Positions 1-5,867 of a DNA stretch of 6,103 bases are shown piece by piece. Source of the stretch: Armatimonadota bacterium (lineage in GTDB: Bacteria > Armatimonadota > Armatimonadia > Armatimonadales > Armatimonadaceae); NCBI GenBank assembly GCA_014379275.1, contig JACMMA010000071.1, positions 1 to 6,103 on the forward strand. The letters run 5' to 3'. The notes below the pieces were generated by a model. The model was not told where the DNA came from. It ran no database searches and saw nothing but the letters and a program-made list of their open reading frames with translations. The position numbers and the translations under genes were made by a program. Position 1 is the stretch's first letter, and every line of letters starts with the position of its first letter.

Positions 1-49
1 GAACACGTCCAAAGATTGTTGTATCAATTCCGTCATAAGTAAAATACAT
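1..49 (-). CDS. Possible start of a leftward gene cut by the window edge
   Basis: Beyond the terminator, two minus-strand ATGs open frames that leave the window. The one at 47-49 begins MYFTYDGIDTTIFG; the one at 34-36 begins MTELIQQSLDVF. Neither has a Shine-Dalgarno, and only 12-16 codons are visible, so no product can be named. A TATAGC stretch near 73-78 on the minus strand could be a -10 element, but no good -35 accompanies it. Low confidence. Confidence 0.2.
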   Translation of the reverse strand, partial: MYFTYDGIDTTIFGRV

Positions 50-78
50 TTCTAAAGCCGGCACCTCGCTAGGCTATA

Positions 79-89
79 ACAACCGTTGT
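79..89. promoter_or_regulatory. Small palindrome, possible operator
   Basis: ACAAC-C-GTTGT is a perfect 5-bp inverted repeat about one central base. On the minus strand it lies directly upstream of the TATAGC stretch, where a repressor site would be expected for a leftward promoter serving a gene at the left edge. An 11-base palindrome can arise by chance. Confidence 0.2.
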
Positions 90-159
90 ACAAACAAGAA
101 TCGTGCCGTCTCACCCACCGACCCTATTTTGGGAATCCCCACAGACAGACGATGTTCCA

Positions 160-196
160 AACAAAACAAAAAACTCCTCCCGTGTAGGGAAGAGTT
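160..196 (-). terminator. Rho-independent terminator after the transposase gene
   Basis: On the minus strand AACTCTTCCC (196-187) pairs with GGGAGGAGTT (181-172) as a 10-bp stem with one G-U pair and a TACAC loop. It is followed at once by TTTTTGTTTTGTT. It begins 30 bases after the transposase stop and closes the leftward transcription unit. The plus strand lacks a T-tract after the stem, so it acts in one direction. Confidence 0.88.
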
Positions 197-226
197 CGTG
201 AAAAAATTCGGCGACGCGGGGAAATT

Positions 227-709
227 TCATTGCAACGCACTCGTCAACCAATCGGGCAATTCCTCGTCGGATACGGCCGCCTTATCGGGCGGGCCGTCGT
301 CGTTTTGTTCCAGGAGAAAGTTCAGATCGCCGTCCGCATGGCGTGCCTCCTGCTCGGCGAGGTAGACGGCGACGGTCTCGCGCTCCGTCGGTGATACGGA
401 ACGAATATCAACCGAGTCGCTGTTCCAACCGAAGTCCTTCACGGACTGCACATCACGCAGGTAGCGGGCGGTGGGAGCGTGCAGTTCCCGTGATAAACGG
501 TCGGCAGGCATATCGGGCGGTAGATCCGCAAGAAGATGGAGATGATCCGCGACTCCCCCGACGGCGTGCACCCGTACATTCAGTGTTTCCGCATAGCGCG
601 TGATGTACGGACCAAGTTTCGCTATCGAGGCAGGCGTCAACTTGCCCACCGCCACCTTCCAGCGGAAATGCAATAATATTTCGATCCCAGGGTTGCGGCG
701 GACAGGCAT
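227..709 (-). CDS. Y1 (IS200/IS605-like) HUH transposase, probably REP-associated (RAYT)
   Basis: About 160 residues from the ATG at 707-709; a GTG at 784 would add 25 residues that do not look like the family and would start inside the palindrome. Single-strand DNA transposases of this family cut and join ends through a tyrosine and a His-hydrophobic-His metal site. Here the fold start ILLHFRWKV is at 11-19, AVGGVADHLHLLADLPP at 49-65 contains the HUH pair His56/His58, and VYLAEQEARH at 115-124 provides the candidate nucleophile Tyr116 with the usual Gln four residues on. All catalytic residues seem intact. The C-terminal tail after about residue 135 is hydrophilic and ends in DWLTSALQ. The gene directly follows a GTAG-bearing palindrome cluster and has no accessory tnpB, which favours a RAYT, often immobile and domesticated, over a full IS. 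It may be read by transcription from trpB, and a terminator follows 30 bases after its stop. Confidence 0.85.
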   Translation of the reverse strand: MPVRRNPGIEILLHFRWKVAVGKLTPASIAKLGPYITRYAETLNVRVHAVGGVADHLHLLADLPPDMPADRLSRELHAPTARYLRDVQSVKDFGWNSDSVDIRSVSPTERETVAVYLAEQEARHADGDLNFLLEQNDDGPPDKAAVSDEELPDWLTSALQ

Positions 710-716
710 TGTGCGT

Positions 717-737
717 TTCCAAAGGGGTAGGTTGGAA
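717..737 (-). repeat. Hairpin just before the transposase start codon
   Basis: TTCCAA and TTGGAA form a perfect 6-bp stem around a 9-base loop on either strand. On the minus strand the 3' arm ends 7 bases before the ATG at 707-709 and contains the only Shine-Dalgarno-like GGA. A folded leader could therefore restrain translation of the transposase. The loop carries the complement of GGGGTAG, so the hairpin may belong to the same REP-like cluster. Confidence 0.45.
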
Positions 738-823
738 GGTAAAAGGGGGCAGAAGGTAGTCCCATCGGTAATTCGCGGGACCACCCCGCTGGTAGTAACT
801 GCCTACCCCTGCCCCCTTTACCT
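737..823. repeat. Long imperfect inverted repeat (REP/BIME-like) after trpB
   Basis: The left arm 737-759 (AGGTAAAAGGGGGCAG then AAGGTAG) and the right arm 803-823 (CTACCCCTGCCCCCTTTACCT) pair over about 20 Watson-Crick positions with one bulged A at 744 and a small internal bulge near 753/808. The intervening 43 bases contain a perfect 5-bp hairpin at 775-789 (GCGGG/CCCGC) and alternatives such as GGTAG/CTACC at 791-807 and GTCCC/GGGAC at 759-781. GTAG occurs at 727-730, 756-759 and 792-795 on the plus strand and at 803-806 on the minus strand. REPs served by RAYT transposases are known for a GTAG or GGAG tetranucleotide beside the stem, so this fits a REP doublet. No T-tract follows the stem, so a plain terminator is less likely. 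Confidence 0.6.
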
Positions 824-2045
824 ATCCCCCCAGCATTTCAAGGCGACTGGCGACAGTGTTCACGTCCTTGTCGCCACGCCCAGACAGGTTCACGACCACG
901 ATCTGCTCGGGGGTCATGGTTTTCGCGAGCGTTTTCAGATACGCGAACGCGTGCGAGGTTTCGAGTGCCGGAATGATCCCTTCACACCGCGATACCCAGC
1001 CGAACGCGTCTAACGCTTCGGCGTCGGTAACGGAAACATACTCGGCACGTCCCCGATCCTTGAACGACGAGTGCTCGGGACCGACGCCGGGGTAGTCCAG
1101 GCCCGCCGAGATCGAGTGTGCTTCTTGAATCTGCCCGTGCGCGTCCTGCAACAGGTACGTTTGCGAGCCGTGGAGAACGCCAGGGCGCCCCTTGGTCAGG
1201 GTAGCCGCGTGCCTCTCGGTATCCACGCCCTCACCCGCCGCCTCGACGCCGATGAGGCGCACCGACTCGTCGCCGATGAACGGATAAAAGATGCCCATCG
1301 CGTTGGAGCCGCCGCCCACGCACGCCACCACGGCGTCCGGCAGTCGTCCTTCACGCTCAATGGTCTGCCGACGGGCTTCCTCGCCGATAACGGCCTGGAA
1401 ATCGCGCACCATCATCGGGAACGGATGCGGACCGGCGACCGACCCGATGATATAGTGTGTGTCACCTACATTCGCCATCCAGTCGCGCATCGCGTCGTTC
1501 ATCGCGTCCTTGAGCGTTTGCGTGCCAGAAACTACCGGGCGCACCTCCGCGCCCATGATGCGCATACGGAAAACGTTCAGTGCCTGCCGCTTGATGTCTT
1601 CCGCACCCATGTAGACCGTGCAGGGAAAGCCGAACTTCGCGCACACGGTCGCGGTCGCCACGCCATGTTGACCGGCTCCGGTTTCGGCGATGATGCGTGG
1701 CTTGCCCATGCGCCGCGCGAGCAGAATCTGCCCAATGGTATTATTGATCTTGTGCGCCCCGGTGTGACACAGATCCTCGCGCTTCATATAAATCTTCGGA
1801 CCGCCGAGTTCGCGCGTAAGGTTCGCGGCGAACGTCAGCGGGGTTTCGCGCCCGACATACTCCTTGAGAAGCGAGGCGAGTTCGGCGCGGAACGCGGGAT
1901 CGGCTTTGGCGCGCTCGTACTGCTCTGCGAGTTCGTCGAGGGCGGGGATCAGGGTTTCGGGAACATAACGTCCGCCAAACCGCCCGAACTGTCCGAGGGC
2001 GTCCGGTTGGGAGGTAAACGGTGCGGGAATCGTAGCGGTAGACAT
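822..2045 (-). CDS. trpB: Tryptophan synthase beta subunit (TrpB1 type)
   Basis: PLP enzyme that condenses indole with L-serine to give L-tryptophan, normally in an alpha2-beta2 complex that channels indole from TrpA; cytosolic. 407 residues, normal length. GRFGGRYVPE is near residues 21-30, HTGAHKINN at 94-102 carries the PLP Schiff-base lysine (Lys99), ETGAGQHG at 121-128 has the catalytic Glu121, the phosphate-binding GGGSNAMG is at 244-251, and NLSGRGDKD is at 386-394. The communication region (DAHGQIQEAHSISAGLDYPG, 301-320) marks the TrpA-dependent TrpB1 class rather than stand-alone TrpB2. All key residues are present. The ATG at 2043-2045 lacks a clear Shine-Dalgarno (it follows AGTTTAATTTT). 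No trpA or other trp gene is in the window. Downstream is a palindromic block and a transposase, and the stop codon itself lies in the repeat. Confidence 0.98.
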   Translation of the reverse strand: MSTATIPAPFTSQPDALGQFGRFGGRYVPETLIPALDELAEQYERAKADPAFRAELASLLKEYVGRETPLTFAANLTRELGGPKIYMKREDLCHTGAHKINNTIGQILLARRMGKPRIIAETGAGQHGVATATVCAKFGFPCTVYMGAEDIKRQALNVFRMRIMGAEVRPVVSGTQTLKDAMNDAMRDWMANVGDTHYIIGSVAGPHPFPMMVRDFQAVIGEEARRQTIEREGRLPDAVVACVGGGSNAMGIFYPFIGDESVRLIGVEAAGEGVDTERHAATLTKGRPGVLHGSQTYLLQDAHGQIQEAHSISAGLDYPGVGPEHSSFKDRGRAEYVSVTDAEALDAFGWVSRCEGIIPALETSHAFAYLKTLAKTMTPEQIVVVNLSGRGDKDVNTVASRLEMLGG

Positions 2046-2077
2046 AAAATTAAACTGTGTCCGTTTCTAACAACAAT

Positions 2078-2093
2078 CGCGGAGCAGACCGCG
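2078..2093 (-). repeat. Small hairpin in the gap before trpB
   Basis: In the 77-base gap between the DUF4240 stop and the trpB start, CGCGG and CCGCG form a 5-bp stem around a 6-base loop. On the minus strand it is followed by ATTGTTGTT, a poor T-tract. It could be a weak terminator or attenuator, but stem and tract fall short of a convincing intrinsic terminator. Confidence 0.3.
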
Positions 2094-2122
2094 TTCGTCC
2101 ATTGTATCGCACACACAAAGCA

Positions 2123-2689
2123 TTACGGGTTTTCCTCGGCGTCTTCTTCCCAACCGAACTTCGCACACGTTTTCGGAAAGCGTTGCGGTAGGTCGTCCTC
2201 GTCCCATCGGTCGCCTTGAGGTTCGGACGCGTCGGATTCGCCTTCGTATACTATGTTCGGAAAGACGTCGTTCAAGTCCTTACCCGTTTTGGCTTCGTAA
2301 ACGTCGCCTGCGACATGGAAAAAACCCTCGAAATCCGGCTCCATATCATTATCTATCGCAATGATTTGCGCCAGGTTATCCGGGTCGCGCACAGATTGTT
2401 CGAACGTTTCGCGCCCTTGTGCGAGAAGCCAGCGACGGAAATACTCGAATGCATCGTCGGAGCAGCCGCCACTGATGATGTACGCGACTCCCCACAGATC
2501 CCAGTGGTTCGACCGCCGGTGAACCGCGTGCATGACGGTGTCAAACGCCACGATCTCATCGGGGGACAATGTTTCCAACAACGACGTCAGTTTTGCCGAT
2601 TGTCTGTCGTTCGCGTCCTCGTCCACGGTCCCCGGACGCACCCCGTCACGGGATTGGTTGACGATGTCCCAGAACCGATCTTCGGTCAC
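2123..2689 (-). CDS. DUF4240 domain protein
   Basis: About 188 residues. The N-terminus xTEDRFWDIV, the core WDLWGVAYIISGGCSDDAF (residues 63-81) followed by a Trp-containing RRWLLAQGRE segment (85-94), the FHVAGDVYEAKTG stretch (124-136) and RWDEDDLPQRFPK (161-173) match what I know of DUF4240 proteins. This is a family of unknown function, typically soluble, acidic and near this length. The GTG start at 2687-2689 shares GTGA with the protease stop and gives the family's usual start. A TTG at 2707 would add six residues and lacks a sensible Shine-Dalgarno. Coupling to the protease suggests coordinated expression. The protein is strongly acidic at its C-terminus (ending EEDAEENP). No catalytic residues can be proposed with confidence. 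Confidence 0.85.
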   Translation of the reverse strand: MTEDRFWDIVNQSRDGVRPGTVDEDANDRQSAKLTSLLETLSPDEIVAFDTVMHAVHRRSNHWDLWGVAYIISGGCSDDAFEYFRRWLLAQGRETFEQSVRDPDNLAQIIAIDNDMEPDFEGFFHVAGDVYEAKTGKDLNDVFPNIVYEGESDASEPQGDRWDEDDLPQRFPKTCAKFGWEEDAEENP

Positions 2690-3075
2690 CGCTTTAGTTC
2701 TTCCCAAACCTGTCGCGGACCATCGAAGACGATACGTAGAAGGTTCAATACGTCTCTACCAACGGTGCCGTATGGCAAGTCAGCAACAGCGTAGTTATCT
2801 GTGAAGGTTTTGCCGATGAAATGAAGCTTCAATCGAACCAGTTTTGCCTCCTCACCGCCGCCACCGAAGCCGCTCAGACCAAAACCTGTCGAAGCAACTT
2901 CCGACTCCTCAATAGCCAATTCGGATAGTGCTGAGTGGGGAACAATATTTATGTCGGCACCGGTGTCTATCACCATGCGGATGCCGCCTACTTTTTTCAG
3001 ACTCACTAAATGGGTCAGTTCAACAATGGCTACCGGGATCGGAGGGTCGGAAAGGTCGCTGTCATATTTGGGCAT
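2686..3075 (-). CDS. Retropepsin-like aspartyl protease family protein
   Basis: About 129 residues from the ATG at 3073-3075. The N-terminus (MPKYDSDLSDPPIPVAIVEL) is typical of small bacterial retropepsin-like proteins. The catalytic motif MVIDTGAD is at residues 34-41, with the aspartate at 37. It is followed by the flap region and the second conserved motif GRDVLN at 106-111, then FDGPRQVWEE at the end. Only one DTG motif is present, so an active enzyme would have to be a homodimer, as in retroviral proteases. No signal peptide or membrane segment is visible, so it is probably cytosolic; substrates are unknown. The start overlaps the reconstructed stop of the small upstream gene by 14 bases. 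As sequenced, the reading frame continues upstream to 3333 because of the one-base loss, but residues 69-86 of that fusion look like out-of-frame translation, so I place the true start here. The stop overlaps the next gene (GTGA). Confidence 0.82.
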   Translation of the reverse strand: MPKYDSDLSDPPIPVAIVELTHLVSLKKVGGIRMVIDTGADINIVPHSALSELAIEESEVASTGFGLSGFGGGGEEAKLVRLKLHFIGKTFTDNYAVADLPYGTVGRDVLNLLRIVFDGPRQVWEELKR

Positions 3076-3333
3076 CGTCTTCCGCCATCTCCTTAACGAA
3101 CAAGGAAGCCTTGGAGGGATCGGCGAGGCGGGGCTACGAATAAGCATCGCGTCTCCCCGGTGCGGTATCCTTACCGCGAAAATTTGTGGCGGTTCCTGTA
3201 CGACATTATCGGCTTCCGTTACCTCCTCGGGAACGACAACGTATACTTTCGCGTGGGGGCGGACCTGCACATCACCAATGAACCGCACGTTGCCATTCTC
3301 ATCAATCACCGCTTCGAAAGTTTGTACGGGCAT
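3062..3333 (-). pseudogene. Small antitoxin-like protein with an apparent one-base frameshift near its C-terminus
   Basis: The ATG at 3331-3333 follows GGAGG by 8 bases, so the gene looks actively translated. Residues 1-37 (beginning MPVQTFEAVIDENGNVRFI) resemble the short beta-rich N-termini of small bacterial proteins often labelled antitoxin-like. As sequenced, the frame after IRSP (residue 68) becomes an Arg/Pro-rich string unlike its surroundings. Adding one C to the CCCC run (GGGG on the plus strand at 3130-3133) restores RLADPSKASLFVKEMA then EDDAQI and a TGA at 3062-3064, giving a 90-residue protein. I recall SPRLADP...F-x-K/M-E tails as typical of such small proteins, which supports the corrected frame. 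The restored stop overlaps the next start by 14 bases, a normal coupled arrangement. It could be a true mutation, a sequencing error or programmed slippage. Its biochemical role is unknown; 'antitoxin' is a resemblance only, and no toxin gene is seen. Confidence 0.7.
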
Positions 3334-3341
3334 CTGGGTTT

Positions 3342-3346
3342 CCTCC
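3342..3346 (-). promoter_or_regulatory. Strong Shine-Dalgarno for the small antitoxin-like gene
   Basis: The minus strand reads GGAGG, 8 bases before the ATG at 3331-3333, inside the 31-base gap after the zwf stop. It is the best ribosome binding site of the three-gene cassette. The protease and DUF4240 genes have weak sites of their own, so they probably rely on coupling from here. Confidence 0.75.
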
Positions 3347-3364
3347 GCTTTATTTTACCGCTTC

Positions 3365-4855
3365 TCAGAACCCGTCGAGCGACAGCCACTTGCGGTTGTC
3401 GCGGGCGAGCAGTTCGTCGGCGGCTTCCGGTCCCCATGTCCCGGCGGCGTAGTTCGGGAAGTCCACCGGATCCTGGTTCCAGTAAGCGAGAAGCGGGTCC
3501 ACCACGCGCCACGCGGCGTCGATCTCGTCCTCGCGCATGAACAGTACTGCGTCGCCGTTCAGCGCATCGAGTAGCAGGCGCTCGTAGGCGTCTTTGAGCG
3601 GGACTTTGAAAGCCTCCCCATACAGCATGTCGAGTTCGACCGGAATGAGGTCGTTCAGCGTACCGGGCTTCTTCAGTTCCACGATCAGCGAAATCTCGGC
3701 GTCGGGTTGGATGCGCAGACGCAGGATGTTCGGCTCCGGGCGGCGCGTCGAGCCGCGAAACAGCGGTAGCGGCGCGCCCTTGAACTGGATCAGCACTTCG
3801 GTGAGTTGTTTGGGCAAACGCTTCCCAGCACGGATATAAAACGGCACGCCCGACCACCGCCACGACTCGATGCTCAGTTTCGCCGCCATGAACGTTTCGG
3901 TGCACGAACCCGCGGGGACGCTAGCCTCTTGCGCGTAACCGGGGACCGGTTCGCCATTCATGCCGTGCCCTGCGCCGTACTGCCCGCGCACGGCGTGGTA
4001 GTTGTTCAATGGGCGCATCGCGTCCAGTACTTTCGCTTTTTCCTGTCGCACGGCGTTCGCGGCGAACGAATTCGGTGGCTCCATAGCCAGAAGCGAGATC
4101 ACTTGGAGCGCATGCGACTGCACCATGTCGCGCGTCTGCCCCATCGCGTCGAAGTAGCCTCCCCGATTGCCAACACCGAGCGTTTCCGCCACCGTCACCT
4201 GGACCTGATCGATATGGTTGCGGTTCCAGAGTGGCTCGAAAAGTGAGTTGGCGAAGCGCAATACCGACACATCCTGCACGGCGTCTTTGCCAAGGTAGTG
4301 GTCAATCCGGTAGACCTGATCTTCCTTAACGACTTCGTGGAACTGATTGGTCAGGCGTCGCGCCGAGTCGCGGTCAGTTCCGAACGGTTTTTCGGCGATG
4401 ATTCGGGTCCACGGGGCATGCGACGACGCTTGCGTGACCAATCCATCCTGCTGCAGGTGCCGAAGAATATCCGGCACCAGTGCGGGCGGCGTGGCGAGGT
4501 AGTACAGATGATTTCCGAACGTCCCCCGCTCCCCGTCCACACGAGCCAACTCGCTTTTCAAGCGGTCGTACCCCTCGGCGTCGGTAAAGTTCGCGGGAAC
4601 AAAAGAGGTCAGCTCGACGAACTGTTCTAAACGGTGGTCGGCACGCTCCTCATCTGGGATGAATTCTTGGATCGCCGCCCGGACGAACTCGTGATAATCG
4701 GGCGCTTTCTTATCCGGCAGGGCGAAGCCGACGATGGCGAACCGCTCCGGCAGGCTGTTCGCGTTAAACAGACGAAACAAGGCGGGCAACAATTTGCGGC
4801 GCGTCAGGTCACCCGTCGCGCCGAACAAAACGAACGTACAGGCAGTTAAAGGCAT
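3365..4855 (-). CDS. zwf: Glucose-6-phosphate 1-dehydrogenase
   Basis: Oxidises glucose 6-phosphate to 6-phosphogluconolactone with NAD(P)+, the first step of the oxidative pentose phosphate pathway, in the cytosol. The 496-residue ORF has the family's normal length. The N-terminal dinucleotide fingerprint GATGDLTRRKL is at residues 12-22, EKPFGTD at 155-161, and the substrate signature RIDHYLGKD at 183-191. RDMVQSH ends at His248, which lies 63 residues after Asp185, the same spacing as the catalytic Asp177/His240 dyad of the Leuconostoc enzyme. The C-terminal motif YAAGTWGPEAAD is at 469-480. The ATG has only a purine-rich GAAAAAGAAAA before it rather than a strong Shine-Dalgarno, so translation may depend on gnd upstream (46-base gap). 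No gene for 6-phosphogluconolactonase (pgl), the step between zwf and gnd, is visible here. The next gene starts 31 bases after the stop. Confidence 0.97.
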   Translation of the reverse strand: MPLTACTFVLFGATGDLTRRKLLPALFRLFNANSLPERFAIVGFALPDKKAPDYHEFVRAAIQEFIPDEERADHRLEQFVELTSFVPANFTDAEGYDRLKSELARVDGERGTFGNHLYYLATPPALVPDILRHLQQDGLVTQASSHAPWTRIIAEKPFGTDRDSARRLTNQFHEVVKEDQVYRIDHYLGKDAVQDVSVLRFANSLFEPLWNRNHIDQVQVTVAETLGVGNRGGYFDAMGQTRDMVQSHALQVISLLAMEPPNSFAANAVRQEKAKVLDAMRPLNNYHAVRGQYGAGHGMNGEPVPGYAQEASVPAGSCTETFMAAKLSIESWRWSGVPFYIRAGKRLPKQLTEVLIQFKGAPLPLFRGSTRRPEPNILRLRIQPDAEISLIVELKKPGTLNDLIPVELDMLYGEAFKVPLKDAYERLLLDALNGDAVLFMREDEIDAAWRVVDPLLAYWNQDPVDFPNYAAGTWGPEAADELLARDNRKWLSLDGF

Positions 4856-4901
4856 TTTTCTTTTTCGCTAGCGGGATTTTCTTGGTGATTGCGGGAACGC
4901 C

Positions 4902-5867
4902 CTACAGGTCTTTTTTACCGCCACTCGGCACCGTCGCGCCGGGAGAGGAGGATTCCTGTTTTGCTGCCGTAGTCGCGTGCCCGCCGAACTGGTTTCGAAG
5001 CGCGGCGATAAACTGGCCCTGGTACGATTCGTCCTGCCGGGACCGAAAGCGCATCTGCAACGCGAGCGTAATCACAGGGAGCGGCACGGCGCGATCGACG
5101 GATTCCTCCACCGTCCAGCGCCCGGTACCGTTGTCGGCGATGTCGTCCGCGATGCCTTCGAACTCCTGCCCTTCCGTTGTGAAGGCACGTTCGGCGAGTT
5201 CTAGCAGCCATGACCGCACCACAGACCCCTTGTTCCAGAGCGCGGTGACTTTCGCTAAATCTAGATCAAACTCTTTCGCGGAATGGAGCAGTTCGAACCC
5301 TTCGGCATACGCCTGTAATAAACCGTACTCGATGCCGTTGTGCACCATCTTGGTGAAGTGTCCGGCGCCAACCGGTCCGACATGAGCGTAGCCGCCATCG
5401 GTCGCCAGGTCTTTGAGTGCCGGTTCGAGCGCGGCAAATGCTTCGGGAGCGGCCCCGACCATCAGGCAGTAGCCGTTTTTGAGACCCCAGACGCCGCCCG
5501 AGGTGCCGCAGTCGGCATAGTGGATGCCGTGCGCCTCCAACTCTTTGGCGCGGCGCAGGGTGTCTTTATAGTTCGCGTTGCCGCCGTCCACAATAATGTC
5601 GCCGGGCTTCGCGTTCGCGGCGATTTCGGTAATTGCGCCGTCGGTGATCGGTCCGGCGGGCACCATGAGCCAGAAGACGCGCGGACCGGATTTATACAGC
5701 CCGGAAAGTTCCCGTGCGGTCGGGACGGTGGCGGCAATCCCTTGCCCCTCGACTAACTCGCGCGTTTCCGCTGAAGGGTCCGCACCGTAAACGGTGTGCC
5801 CACGCTCCGCGAGACGGACTGCCATGTTACCGCCCATCCGCCCCAATCCGATAAAACTTATTTCCAA
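4902..5867 (-). CDS. gnd: 6-phosphogluconate dehydrogenase, short (GntZ/GndA-like, decarboxylating) form
   Basis: Oxidatively decarboxylates 6-phosphogluconate to ribulose 5-phosphate in the cytosol, yielding NAD(P)H. Counting from the TTG start, the Rossmann loop GLGRMG is at about residues 8-13, GGNANYKDT at 95-103, the substrate-site stretch GTSGGVWG at 121-128, KMVHNGIEYG with the expected catalytic Lys at 173-182, NGTGRWT at about 246-252, and the C-terminal FRSRQDES...RNQFGGH at about 274-297. About 321 residues fits the short family rather than the roughly 470-residue form; short members are often NAD-dependent, but cofactor choice cannot be read here. An in-frame ATG at 5897 would add ten residues, but it lies upstream of the only good Shine-Dalgarno. 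The TTG at 5865-5867 follows GGAGG by 7 bases and gives the usual family N-terminus (xEISFIGLGRMG). The last 23 residues are a hydrophilic tail beyond the family core. zwf begins 46 bases downstream, so the two are probably co-transcribed. Confidence 0.93.
   Translation of the reverse strand: MEISFIGLGRMGGNMAVRLAERGHTVYGADPSAETRELVEGQGIAATVPTARELSGLYKSGPRVFWLMVPAGPITDGAITEIAANAKPGDIIVDGGNANYKDTLRRAKELEAHGIHYADCGTSGGVWGLKNGYCLMVGAAPEAFAALEPALKDLATDGGYAHVGPVGAGHFTKMVHNGIEYGLLQAYAEGFELLHSAKEFDLDLAKVTALWNKGSVVRSWLLELAERAFTTEGQEFEGIADDIADNGTGRWTVEESVDRAVPLPVITLALQMRFRSRQDESYQGQFIAALRNQFGGHATTAAKQESSSPGATVPSGGKKDL

Larger units (their letters stand above)
2686..3333 (-). other. Continuous 215-codon ORF as sequenced: small protein fused to protease
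   Basis: Without correcting the presumed missing C, the frame from the ATG at 3333 runs uninterrupted to the TGA at 2686. It joins residues 1-68 of the small protein, an 18-residue Arg/Pro-rich linker and the whole protease. An automatic gene caller would report this as one protein. I think two overlapping genes is the better reading, but a genuine fusion product is possible. Confidence 0.5.

Noticed and set aside
710..784. Extended transposase start at GTG 784
   Set aside because: The added 25 residues lie within the palindromic block, look unlike the family N-terminus, and the ATG at 709 gives the normal start.
737..823. Long inverted repeat read as a terminator for trpB
   Set aside because: The loop is 43 bases and no T-tract follows the stem on the minus strand. 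The GTAG motifs and the adjacent Y1 transposase fit a REP-like element better.
2046..2075. Promoter TTGTTG / TAATTT directly before trpB
   Set aside because: The -10-like TAATTT ends only two bases before the ATG, leaving no room for a normal leader. The AT-rich match is probably chance.
1071..2219. Long plus-strand open frame of 382 codons opposite trpB
   Set aside because: It lies antisense to a clearly functional trpB and has no family resemblance. It is an expected shadow frame in GC-rich coding DNA.
4856..4901. CGCTAGCG palindrome between gnd and zwf (4866-4873) as a regulatory site
   Set aside because: It is an 8-base palindrome with no second copy and no link to a known operator. Chance is the simpler explanation.
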